64,000 bases of DNA from Acidobacteria bacterium RIFCSPLOWO2_12_FULL_68_19. Its GTDB lineage: Bacteria; Acidobacteriota; Vicinamibacteria; Vicinamibacterales; UBA2999. The translations under genes were made by a program, and so were the position numbers. Of this stretch, positions 57,183 to 64,000 are shown one piece after another. The stretch lies in contig MELF01000036.1 of NCBI GenBank assembly GCA_001767525.1, positions 1 through 64,000 on the forward strand, written 5' to 3'. The notes beneath the pieces are model-generated. The model saw only the letters and a list, made by a program, of their open reading frames with translations, had not been told where the DNA came from and searched no databases. Position 1 is the stretch's first letter, and every line of letters begins with the position of its first letter.

Positions 57183-58543
57183 GGCTGTCCTCCGCGGCGC
57201 CCGGCCTGCCCGCCAGGCGCGCCCCCACGTCGTCCCTGGCGGCCGGTGCCGGCGGCGCCAGGCTGTGGCTCGGCGGCGACGGCGCCCTCGCCGTCGGCGG
57301 CGAGGGGCGGCGCCGGCCGGCCGCCCCGTGCGCCCGCCAGCAGGACGCGGTCGCCGTCTCGCAGCGCCGCCGCGCCGGTCGTGACCACGCGGTCGCCTTC
57401 GTCGGCGCCCTCGAGAATCTCGATGGCCTCGCTCTCCTCGATTCCCACGCGGACGGGCCTGAAGGTCGCCGTCTCGCCGTCGGCCATCACGAACACGCCG
57501 CGCCGGCCGTTGTAGTCGACGACGGCGTTGCTCGGCACGACGAGCGCGTCCTTCCGCGCGTCGGTGGTAATCGTGACGCGGGCGTACATGCCGGGTTTCA
57601 ACCGGAACCCGGGATTCGGGATTTCGATCTCCATCGGCGCCGTTCGTGTGGCCGGATCCAGCACCGGCGACAGGCGCGCGATGCGCCCGCGAAACATCTC
57701 GCCGGGAAACGCGTCCACTTCGACCCGCGTCTCGTCGCCGGGCTGCACCTGGCGCAGATCCTTCTCGATGATATTGGCCACCAGGCGCACGCGAGCGATG
57801 TCGACGACATCGACGACGGGCGCGTTCGGGCTGACGAAGGCGCCCGGATCGGCGGCGCGCCGCGCGACGAACCCGTTGACGGGCGAGGTGATGACCGTGT
57901 TGGCCAGGTTGATCTTCAGCTCGTCGAGGCGGGCTTCCGACTGCGTGTTCTGCGCGCGCGCCAGGTCGAGCTGCGCCTGGGCCGACTGGAGGCGCGCTTC
58001 CGTGTCGTCGAGCGTCTGTTTCGGGAGGAGCTGCCGTGCAAAGAGGCTCCGCGACCGCTCGGCGTTGGTCTGGGCCAGCTGCAGGTCGGCCTCGCGCTGG
58101 CGGATCGTCGCCCGGGACACTTCGAGCCCCGCTTGCTGCTGCTTGAGCTGCTCCTGCAGCTCGTAGTCTTCGATCGTGGCGATGCGCTGGCCGCGGCGCA
58201 CCGGATCCCCGAGCCGCACGCCGATCGTCTCGAGTCGTCCGGCGGCGCGCGGCACGACCGCGACGGTGACGTCGCCAATCAAGTTGCCGACGACGAGCAG
58301 TTGCTGGGCAACCGAGCTGCGCGTCACCGTCGCCGTCTCGACCGTCAGAGGCCCCGCCGCCCCGCCCCGGCCGCCGCGTCCGCCCCTGGCGGCCCCGGCC
58401 GGGGCAGAACCTCTCCCCGCGTCCGGCGCTGCCGCCGCCTGTCCATCGGCCGTCTGTGCCGGCTGGCGGGTGAACATGCCCGAGTACACCGCAACGCCCG
58501 CGACGGCGGCGACGATCGCAATGACGATGACGAGTGCTCTCAT
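57179..58543 (-). CDS. RND efflux periplasmic adaptor (HlyD-like)
   Basis: The 454-residue protein has an N-terminal membrane/signal segment (ALVIVIAIVAAVAGVAVYSG), a biotinyl/lipoyl-like half-motif at about 95-130, a coiled-coil hairpin (LKQQQAGLEVSRATIRQREA), then a barrel with TVITSPVNGFVARR and GMYARVTI. These are the parts of a membrane fusion protein linking the RND pump to the outer-membrane channel. Glycine/alanine-rich stretches occur at residues 45-65 and at the C-terminus. The start overlaps nothing, and the stop overlaps the pump gene by ATGA. Confidence 0.9.
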   Translation of the reverse strand: MRALVIVIAIVAAVAGVAVYSGMFTRQPAQTADGQAAAAPDAGRGSAPAGAARGGRGGRGGAAGPLTVETATVTRSSVAQQLLVVGNLIGDVTVAVVPRAAGRLETIGVRLGDPVRRGQRIATIEDYELQEQLKQQQAGLEVSRATIRQREADLQLAQTNAERSRSLFARQLLPKQTLDDTEARLQSAQAQLDLARAQNTQSEARLDELKINLANTVITSPVNGFVARRAADPGAFVSPNAPVVDVVDIARVRLVANIIEKDLRQVQPGDETRVEVDAFPGEMFRGRIARLSPVLDPATRTAPMEIEIPNPGFRLKPGMYARVTITTDARKDALVVPSNAVVDYNGRRGVFVMADGETATFRPVRVGIEESEAIEILEGADEGDRVVTTGAAALRDGDRVLLAGARGGRPAPPLAADGEGAVAAEPQPGAAGTGRQGRRGGAPGGQAGRRGGQP

Positions 58544-58548
58544 GAGTT

Positions 58549-60363
58549 CTAGTTCCGGCCGCCCCCGCCGCCGAACCCGCCGGCCCCGCCGAACCCGCCG
58601 GCGTCGAATCCGCCCGCGCCGCCGCCTCCTCCGCCGGCCCCATCGCCTCCTGCGGCGTTGAGCGCGGCCACGCCGCCGCCGCGTCCCGACGGCGCCTCCT
58701 GCACGCGCTGGTAATCGACGAGCGCGCGCCGGTAGTCGAGCAGCGCCCGCAGCTCGGAGCTCTGGGCCGCGGCGAGGTCACGCTGCGCCTGCACGACGAA
58801 GAAGTTCGTCGAGAGGCCCACCTCGAACCGGCTCTGCTCCGCCTGGAGGCGCGTGTCCGCAAGCTGCCTGGCGACGGCGGCCGTCTCGAACCGCGTCACG
58901 CTGTTCTCCACCTGCAGCGCGGCGTTGGTCACCTCGGTGGCCACCTGCAGCTCCAGCGCGCGCAGCTGCGCCGTCGACTGGCTGAGCTGAATGCGCGCCC
59001 GCGCGTAGCTGGCATCGGCGGGGCTCGAGCCAAGCGGATACGAGAGATTCAGTTGCACGTTCCAGGTCGGGTAGTCGCCCCCGGTGAGCGTCCGCCACGC
59101 GTTGGCGTACCCGCCGGGGACGGTCCCGACCACGGAGCTGCCGAGACCGCTGCCCAGGCGGATGTACTGAGTGCCGCCGAGCCCCTGCGCCCCGTAGCTG
59201 GCGGCGAGCTCCAGGTCCGGCAGCATCTCGTTGCGCATGAACCGGAGCGTCAGGTTGTTCGCCTCGATCTGGCGGCGCGCCTGCTGGAGATCGGTTCGGT
59301 TCTCGAGGGCGCGGCGGACCGCCGGTTCGACATCGAGCGGCTCGGGCGCGTAGACCGGCGGGTCCACCGGGCGGAGCGACGCGCGCCAGAGCGGGTCGTC
59401 GGTGCCGCTCACGATCAGGCGCTTCAGCGCCAGCTCGGCCGTGCGCCAGGTCGCCTCGGCCTGCGCCACGACCTGGCGCCTGGTGGCCGCCTCGGCCTGC
59501 GCCTGGACGACGTCGAGCGGCGCCATCGTCCCGATCTCGACGCGCGCCTGGTTGTCCTCCACGAGCTTTTCCGCCAACGCGAGCGATCCGCGGGCGACCT
59601 CCACCGCGTCGAGGGCGTAGAGCAGCTCCCAGTAGGCGTTCCGCACGGCGGCGACCGTCGTCGCCACGGTCCCGCGGAGCTGGACCTCGGAGATCTCCCG
59701 GTTGATCGTCGTGACGCGCAACTGCTGGCGGTTGTTGTCGACGAACAGCCCGCGCAGCAGCGGCTGCGTCAGCAGCAGGTTGAAGTTGCTCGTGAACGTC
59801 GGGTTGAAGTTGGCGAAGATGTTCGACGTGACCTGCTTCCGGTTGTTGAACTGGAACGCGACCGCTCCGCCGCCCCACGGCAGCGCCTGGTTGATGCCGG
59901 CGTTGTAGTCGGTCGTGTCATTCTGCACGATGGTGCCCCCGTTCAGCTGATTGGTCGGGGGGAGCACCACCGCGCGCTGGTTGAACTGCGAGGTGGCGAT
60001 CGGGTGGTAGGCCGCGCGCAAGCGCGCGAGCGTCAGGTCGAACGTCTGCGGATTCAGGCGCTCGACGACCAGCTCCAGATTGCGCTCGAGCGCCCGGGCG
60101 GTCGCCGCTTCGAGCGTCAGGTCGACCAGCGTCCCGGAGGGCGGAGGAGGCGTGGCCGGCCGCGTCTGTTCCTCGGCGTCGCGGGCGGCGAGGAACCGCT
60201 GCGTGGCGACGCGGGCAATCTCGTCGAGCCGTATGCCATCGGAGGCGTCCTGCGCGCCGAGCGGCGGCGCGGCGCCGAGCAGGGCGGCAACCGCCAGGGC
60301 GACACGCGCGCCGGCGCGCGGTCGGAGACTCTCGGGTCGTGAATCACGCCTGCAGATTGTCAT
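58549..60363 (-). CDS. TolC-family outer-membrane efflux channel
   Basis: The 604-residue protein has a signal region (GARVALAVAALLGAAPPLGAQ) and the TolC pattern of two repeats of helical coiled-coil and barrel segments (for example AYHPIATSQFNQRA and GTMAPLDVVQAQAEAATRRQ). It should form the trimeric exit duct of the RND exporter. The C-terminal ~35 residues are almost all glycine with a little alanine and phenylalanine, ending GGGGGRN; this tail has no equivalent in TolC. It ends 5 bases before the adaptor gene starts, and is followed by no gap in the operon. Confidence 0.88.
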   Translation of the reverse strand: MTICRRDSRPESLRPRAGARVALAVAALLGAAPPLGAQDASDGIRLDEIARVATQRFLAARDAEEQTRPATPPPPSGTLVDLTLEAATARALERNLELVVERLNPQTFDLTLARLRAAYHPIATSQFNQRAVVLPPTNQLNGGTIVQNDTTDYNAGINQALPWGGGAVAFQFNNRKQVTSNIFANFNPTFTSNFNLLLTQPLLRGLFVDNNRQQLRVTTINREISEVQLRGTVATTVAAVRNAYWELLYALDAVEVARGSLALAEKLVEDNQARVEIGTMAPLDVVQAQAEAATRRQVVAQAEATWRTAELALKRLIVSGTDDPLWRASLRPVDPPVYAPEPLDVEPAVRRALENRTDLQQARRQIEANNLTLRFMRNEMLPDLELAASYGAQGLGGTQYIRLGSGLGSSVVGTVPGGYANAWRTLTGGDYPTWNVQLNLSYPLGSSPADASYARARIQLSQSTAQLRALELQVATEVTNAALQVENSVTRFETAAVARQLADTRLQAEQSRFEVGLSTNFFVVQAQRDLAAAQSSELRALLDYRRALVDYQRVQEAPSGRGGGVAALNAAGGDGAGGGGGGAGGFDAGGFGGAGGFGGGGGRN

Positions 60364-60390
60364 GGGACTCGAGGCAAAGAGAAACCAGCG

Positions 60391-60825
60391 CTACTGCGGA
60401 GCGCGGTCCGGTCCGCGTCCGCGCCGCGTCCGTTCGCTGGCCAGCGCGGTGAACTTGGCCCACTGATCGGCGGTCAGGCTGCGCCGCATGCGGAGCAGCA
60501 TGAGCGTACGCGTCTTGTTCAGTTCTGCCCGGGCGGCCTCGACGACCCCCATGTGCGCCATGACCGAAGCGTCGTCGCCCTTCTCAATCAACTGGCTCAG
60601 CTGGTCCTCGGCCTGTTCGAGCGCCTTCATGTGCTCGCGCAACTTCGGCTGGTGCTTCTGGAAGATCTCCTCCAGGCGGGTGACCTGCTCGGTGGTCAAC
60701 CCCAGTTCGCGCTGGAACCGCTCGTCCTGCCACCACTTACCGCGCTGGGCGAGGGCCGGCGCCGCGCAAAGGGCGAGGAGAAGGGCGGCGGCAACCGTGC
60801 GGATCAAGTTTTTCGAGACTTTCAT
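60391..60825 (-). CDS. Spy/CpxP-like periplasmic protein
   Basis: The 144-residue protein has a signal peptide (NLIRTVAAALLLALCAAPALAQ). The helical part contains ELGLTTEQVTRLEEIFQKHQ, and LTADQWAKFTALASERTRR near its end is the LTxxQ-like repeat of the Spy/CpxP group. Such proteins act as periplasmic chaperones or metal-responsive regulators of envelope stress. It is the first gene of the operon with the TolC-like channel, adaptor and RND pump, 27 bases from the channel gene, so it may sense stress for this exporter. Confidence 0.8.
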   Translation of the reverse strand: MKVSKNLIRTVAAALLLALCAAPALAQRGKWWQDERFQRELGLTTEQVTRLEEIFQKHQPKLREHMKALEQAEDQLSQLIEKGDDASVMAHMGVVEAARAELNKTRTLMLLRMRRSLTADQWAKFTALASERTRRGRGPDRAPQ

Positions 60826-61000
60826 TGCCGATCTGCCTCAAAATACGGCCGGCGTGCCGGGGCTGTTTACCGTCCCGGTCCGCTGCATATCAATACCACG
60901 GCAGTGACGTGGTCCGCGCCCGCCCGGGCGCAGGGTGGCATCCGGCTTGCGCCGGGAGACAGGGGGAACGGGCCCCCGACGACGGAAGGAAGAGTCGCGC

Positions 61001-61252
61001 ATGAGACGAATCGTGGTGGTGATGGCGACCGCGGCGCTCCTCGTGGCAGCGCTCACATATGCCGCCCAGCAGTCCTTCACGATCCGCGGCCGGGTGGGAG
61101 CCACGGACCAGGAAGCGCAGGAAGGATACTTCGCGCTCGATAGCCAGACGATGATCGTAGTGAAGCCGGGCAGCGAGATTCACGCCTACCTCCGATCGAA
61201 GGTGGGACAGCGCGTGCGCATGACGATCGAACAGGAAACGGGATCGGAGTGA
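61001..61252 (+). CDS. Small exported protein of unknown function
   Basis: The 83-residue protein has a signal peptide (IVVVMATAALLVAALTYA) and a compact beta-rich domain (FTIRGRVGATDQEAQEGYF ... VVKPGSEIHAYLRSKVGQRV), which looks like a small OB-like barrel. I do not recognise the family. Start ATG at 61001 follows GGAAGGA. It stands alone on its strand and converges with ispH; the shared hairpin at 61264-61299 probably ends both transcripts. Confidence 0.65.
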   Translation: MRRIVVVMATAALLVAALTYAAQQSFTIRGRVGATDQEAQEGYFALDSQTMIVVKPGSEIHAYLRSKVGQRVRMTIEQETGSE

Positions 61253-61263
61253 CCAAGGCCCGA

Positions 61264-61299
61264 GACGCACGACTCACGAAGAACCGTGAGTCGTGCGTC
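61264..61299. terminator. Hairpin at the convergent ends of the small gene and ispH
   Basis: Perfect 15-base inverted arms (GACGCACGACTCACG and CGTGAGTCGTGCGTC) with a 6-base loop form a strong stem. The right part overlaps the last codons of ispH. There is no T-run, so it may be a factor-assisted or bidirectional terminator, or an RNA-stabilising structure. Confidence 0.55.
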
Positions 61300-62488
61300 G
61301 AGGGTCTTGCGTGTCGTTGACCAGTTCGTCCAGCCGCCGAATCGCCGTCCCGACCAGGTTGTCGGGCGTCGATGCTCCAGACGTCAGCCCGATTCGGACC
61401 GCGCCGCTCGGTGACAGCCAGCCCGTCGTGATCACTTCGTCCGGCCGGCCGACCGGCTTGTGCCGAATCTCGGAGGCCGACACGAGGCCCTGCGGATTCG
61501 CGATGTGGTAGGTCGGCACCCGTTCGGCGCAGATGCGCGCCAGGTTGCAGGTGTTGCTGCTGTTCAGGCCGCCGATTACCAGCATCAGATCGAGCGAGTG
61601 TCCGGCGAGCAGCGCGCGGACGGCGTCCTGACGGTCCTGGGTGGCGCTGCAGATCGTATCGAAGGCGCGGAATCGCGAGGGGAGCTCCGCGTCGCCGTGC
61701 CGATCGCGCATGGCCGCGCGGAACATCTCGCCGACTTCGAGCGATTCGGAACTGAGCATCGTCGTCTGGTTCGCGCAGCCGATGCGCAGCAGGTCGCGGT
61801 CGGGATTGAACCCGGGCGAGGTCGCGTGGGCGAAGCGCGCCAGGAATCGGTCGGGGTCGCCGCGGTCGCGGATGTAGTCGCACACCTGTGCGGCTTCCTC
61901 CCGATCGAGCACGATCAGGTAGTGGCCCGTGCCGGTGTGGAGCGCCTGCGACGCGGTCGCCCGCGTTTCCTCGTGCCAGTACTTCCCGTGGATGATCGAC
62001 GTGAAGCCGTCCTCCGCGTAGCGCCGGACGTTCTTCCACACGTTCAGCACCGACCCGCACGTGGTGTCCACGAGCACGCAGCCGCGTTGCTCCAGCCGCT
62101 GCAGCAGGTCGACGGTCACGCCGAACGCAGGCAGGATGACGACGTCCTCGGGCGAGAGGCGGTCGAGCGACTCGCCCGGGTCGCTGAGGAACCGGATCTC
62201 CTGCGCGCGCAGTTCGGCGTTGACGTGCGGGTTGTGGATGATCTCGCCGGTCAGATGGACGACGCGGTTCGGAAACCGCCGTCGTGTCTGATAGGCGTAG
62301 TCGACCGCGCGATCGACGCCGTAGCAGAAGCCGAACTCGCGGGCGAGATGTACCGTGAGCCGCCCCGACGCGTACTCGAAGTTCGCCGCTTTGACGGCTT
62401 CAATCAGGTCGCTGTGATAGCTCGCCCGGAGCGCGCCGGCGACCTCGTGCTTGAGATCGAGACCCTTGCGGAAGATCTGGGGGGGCAC
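61274..62488 (-). CDS. ispH: 4-hydroxy-3-methylbut-2-enyl diphosphate reductase, long form
   Basis: The 404-residue protein contains the three cluster cysteines of IspH: C55 (GFCYGVDRAV), C144 (VDTTCGS) and C280 (DTICSATQDRQ), plus the TQ.-type stretch after it. It reduces HMBPP to IPP and DMAPP with an iron-sulfur cluster, the last step of the MEP isoprenoid pathway. The long length resembles the plant/cyanobacterial type rather than the ~310-residue E. coli form. Start is GTG at 62488, overlapping the anti-sigma stop by one base (TAGTG), so it is translationally coupled to the sigma/anti-sigma operon. Its final residues lie in a hairpin. Confidence 0.9.
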   Translation of the reverse strand: MPPQIFRKGLDLKHEVAGALRASYHSDLIEAVKAANFEYASGRLTVHLAREFGFCYGVDRAVDYAYQTRRRFPNRVVHLTGEIIHNPHVNAELRAQEIRFLSDPGESLDRLSPEDVVILPAFGVTVDLLQRLEQRGCVLVDTTCGSVLNVWKNVRRYAEDGFTSIIHGKYWHEETRATASQALHTGTGHYLIVLDREEAAQVCDYIRDRGDPDRFLARFAHATSPGFNPDRDLLRIGCANQTTMLSSESLEVGEMFRAAMRDRHGDAELPSRFRAFDTICSATQDRQDAVRALLAGHSLDLMLVIGGLNSSNTCNLARICAERVPTYHIANPQGLVSASEIRHKPVGRPDEVITTGWLSPSGAVRIGLTSGASTPDNLVGTAIRRLDELVNDTQDPRRTTHGSS

Positions 62489-63102
62489 TACCGCGCCGCA
62501 ACCTCCCACACGCGCGGCGTGAGGTCGTCGAGCGGCCGGAGCGCGGCGCTCGCGGCGCCCTCGGCGGCCAACTCGATGCGGCCGAGGAACTCCTCTTCCG
62601 AGAGCGGCGCCGTGGCCAGCTGCAGCGCATCGGGCCGCACGTCGACCGTGTTGGCGACCGCCGCCGGCTGCACGCGGCGCCCGGGCATCCAGTGGGTGAC
62701 ATGCTCGGCCGCGACTCCGATGAAGAGACCGGCCGCAGCGGCGGCGGCAACCCAGCGCATGCGCGGGCGCGACGTGAAGGTCGGGACATGCCCGAGCGCC
62801 GCCGGGAACGCGAGCACGCGGCCGTGCCGCGCCTCGTGGTCGATGCGCTGGAGCACGCGCGCCCGCTGCCGGGCGAGGCGATCCGGGGTGAAGTGTGCGT
62901 CGGCCTGCGCGGCGGCAACCTCGCGTACGTCGGCCAGCAGCCGGGCCAGCCGGGTCCAGCGCTCCTCGCACGGGGCGCAGCTCCGCAGGTGCCGCTCCTC
63001 GGATTCGGTGGGAGCGACGGCGGTATCGTGCCTGTCCGACGCCCTGTCGAGGCAGATGTCGATGAGCCGATCATCAGACAGGTGGTTCTGCCGCATCGTC
63101 AT
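62488..63102 (-). CDS. Zinc-finger anti-sigma factor
   Basis: The 204-residue protein has an N-terminal ZAS-type zinc motif (ERHLRSCAPCEERW, with H-x3-C-x2-C) and one membrane segment (RWVAAAAAAGLFIGVAAEHV) in the middle, so the C-terminal ~75 residues are probably periplasmic. It would bind and silence the ECF sigma factor until a signal releases it. It overlaps the sigma gene by ATGA and ispH by one base. Confidence 0.82.
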   Translation of the reverse strand: MTMRQNHLSDDRLIDICLDRASDRHDTAVAPTESEERHLRSCAPCEERWTRLARLLADVREVAAAQADAHFTPDRLARQRARVLQRIDHEARHGRVLAFPAALGHVPTFTSRPRMRWVAAAAAAGLFIGVAAEHVTHWMPGRRVQPAAVANTVDVRPDALQLATAPLSEEEFLGRIELAAEGAASAALRPLDDLTPRVWEVAAR

Positions 63103-63743
63103 GACTCGTGTTCGAGCAGGGTCCGCAGCTTTCGCACGGCGCGGAACAGATGGACGCGGACGGTCGCTTCCCGCAGGCCCAACGTCCGGCTCACTTCGCT
63201 CGTACTCTGCTCGGCGATCTGGCACAAGGTGAACACCGTCCGCTGCCGCTCGGGCAACTGGTCCACCGCCGCCGCAATCCGGCGGCCGCACTCGCTCGCC
63301 AGCAACCGTTCCTCCGGGCTCGGCTGCGGCGCCACCGGTTCGGGGGGCGCGCCGTCGGCCGGCGCCGGGAGCACCCAGCGCAGACGGCGCGCCCGCGCCT
63401 TGCGCAGGTCGAGACAGCCGTTCACGAGGATTCGCGTGAACCAGACGTCGAATGGCAGGTCCTCGCGATAGTTCGTGATGTGCGCAAACACCTTGACGAA
63501 CGCGTCCTGCACCGCCTCATCGACGTCGTGGACGTCGCGGAGGTACTGATACGCGATGCGCGTGGCGCGCCGCTGGTGCACCGCGACGATCTCCGCGAAC
63601 CGATCGCGCGCCGCCTCGCGCTTGCCTGCGAGGACGAGCGCCTTGATTTCGGCCGCCACCGCCGAATCGCGTCCGGCCGGCGGAGCCTGTGCTGGACGCG
63701 CAGCGGCGCGAGCGAGGGTGCGGCGCGATGTCGTTCTGGACAT
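63099..63743 (-). CDS. ECF sigma factor (RpoE-like)
   Basis: The 214-residue protein has sigma region 2 (YQYLRDVHDVDEAVQDAFVK and FDVWFTRILVNGCLD) and region 4 (LPERQRTVFTLCQ ... VSRTLGLREATVRVHLFRAV). It would direct RNA polymerase to stress promoters, held back by the following anti-sigma factor. The ATG at 63743 follows the TATAGT -10 box by about 39 bases; a GTG further upstream at 63794 lies in that promoter and is not used. Its own promoter region overlaps the PEP carboxykinase promoter on the other strand. Confidence 0.88.
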   Translation of the reverse strand: MSRTTSRRTLARAAARPAQAPPAGRDSAVAAEIKALVLAGKREAARDRFAEIVAVHQRRATRIAYQYLRDVHDVDEAVQDAFVKVFAHITNYREDLPFDVWFTRILVNGCLDLRKARARRLRWVLPAPADGAPPEPVAPQPSPEERLLASECGRRIAAAVDQLPERQRTVFTLCQIAEQSTSEVSRTLGLREATVRVHLFRAVRKLRTLLEHES

Positions 63744-63782
63744 GTATACGGCTGTTCGAGGCCGACGTTTACAGCTGTTCTT

Positions 63783-63788
63783 ACTATA
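63783..63788 (-). promoter_or_regulatory. TATAGT -10 box of the ECF sigma gene
   Basis: TATAGT is read on the minus strand 39 bases before the ATG at 63743. The likely -35 region overlaps the -35 box of the divergent gene. Confidence 0.4.
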
Positions 63789-63808
63789 CCCCACAGGCCT
63801 GCAGGCGG

Positions 63809-63838
63809 TTGACTTGCGCCGGACCCGGCCGGTACGAT
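63809..63838 (+). promoter_or_regulatory. Putative sigma-70 promoter of pckA
   Basis: TTGACT (63809-63814) and TACGAT (63833-63838) are spaced 18 bases apart. TACGAT ends 12 bases before the ATG at 63851, giving a very short leader. Confidence 0.5.
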
Positions 63839-63850
63839 CGAGCTCCTCCT

Positions 63851-64000
63851 ATGGCCATCAACCTTCAGCGTGCGCGCGGTCTCGAATCGGTCGGCGTCCT
63901 TCGCTCCGGCCCGGTCCACTGGAATCTCAGCACGGCGGCGCTCTACGAGGCCGCGATCCGCCGCGGGGAGGGGCTGCTCGCGGCCGAGGGCCCGCTCGTC
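63851..64000 (+). CDS. pckA: ATP-dependent phosphoenolpyruvate carboxykinase, N-terminal part
   Basis: The 50 residues present include VHWNLSTAALYEAAIRRGEG and LLAAEGPLV, typical of the N-terminus of ATP-type PEP carboxykinase, which converts oxaloacetate to PEP in gluconeogenesis. The gene runs off the right edge, so the catalytic part is not seen. The start is ATG with no strong ribosome site but a promoter close upstream. Confidence 0.82.
   Translation, partial: MAINLQRARGLESVGVLRSGPVHWNLSTAALYEAAIRRGEGLLAAEGPLV

Noticed and set aside
61264-61299. Rho-independent terminator with certainty
   Set aside because: The stem is strong but there is no T-run on either strand, so it is listed only as a probable bidirectional terminator or stabilising structure.

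Overview
The window is a gene-dense, high-GC, double-membraned bacterial chromosome segment. Three large outer-membrane barrel proteins of the DUF5916 type, a YyaL/DUF255 protein, a CcdC protein, a plant/cyanobacterial-length IspH and paired sigma-54 activators suggest an Acidobacteriota genome, perhaps of the Vicinamibacteria type. This is inferred from gene content; there is no rRNA in the window to confirm it.

Layout, left to right. 1-690: partial YjbQ-like gene running off the left edge. 709-7314: a giant single-chain TamB-Omp85 fusion. 7373-10672: TPR protein, aldo/keto reductase, bacterioferritin, OsmC peroxidase and a small PEGA-like protein. 10709-14409: biotin-dependent acyl-CoA carboxylase operon (methylcrotonyl-CoA type, split biotinyl subunit), preceded by a 38-codon Cys-rich leaderless-looking sORF. 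14464-18487: YihY, M48 protease, YyaL-like protein. 18507-24332 and 28302-30554: three DUF5916 barrel paralogues, one coupled to a metallo-beta-lactamase-fold protein. 24824-25487: Phd/PIN toxin-antitoxin pair. 25674-27737: tRNA-Leu followed by a ~2 kb restriction-modification islet bounded by a 20-bp repeat of the tRNA 3' end. 27786-35141: CcdC, hydrolases, M1 aminopeptidase. 35204-45566: two sigma-54 activators around an MBL protein, a carboxymuconolactone-decarboxylase protein, a diheme cytochrome, a Tat-exported TPP enzyme and a PilZ-like protein. 45616-52167: phosphoglucose isomerase, a TesA-YbbA-YbbP-like operon, a DksA-like protein and an unknown. 52426-53226: a MazEF-like toxin-antitoxin pair flanked by integron attC-like sites, with no integrase in the window. 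53456-60825: folK, then an RND tripartite efflux operon led by a Spy/CpxP-like gene. 61001-64000: a small exported protein, an ECF sigma/anti-sigma/ispH operon, and the start of ATP-dependent PEP carboxykinase.

Repeats are conspicuous. Intergenic spaces carry GGGCNTT-type, CTACCGGCTACC-type and CACAGAGACACAGAG-type direct and inverted repeats. One lies in frame inside the YyaL-like gene and others supply the stop codons of folK and the RND pump gene. Several genes have a -10-like hexamer 6-13 nt before the start codon, suggesting leaderless or very short-leader transcripts.

The items most worth a second look are the TamB-Omp85 fusion, the integrase-less R-M islet at tRNA-Leu, the lone attC-flanked toxin-antitoxin cassette, the Cys-rich sORF ahead of the carboxylase operon, and the Tat-TPP enzyme/cytochrome pair.
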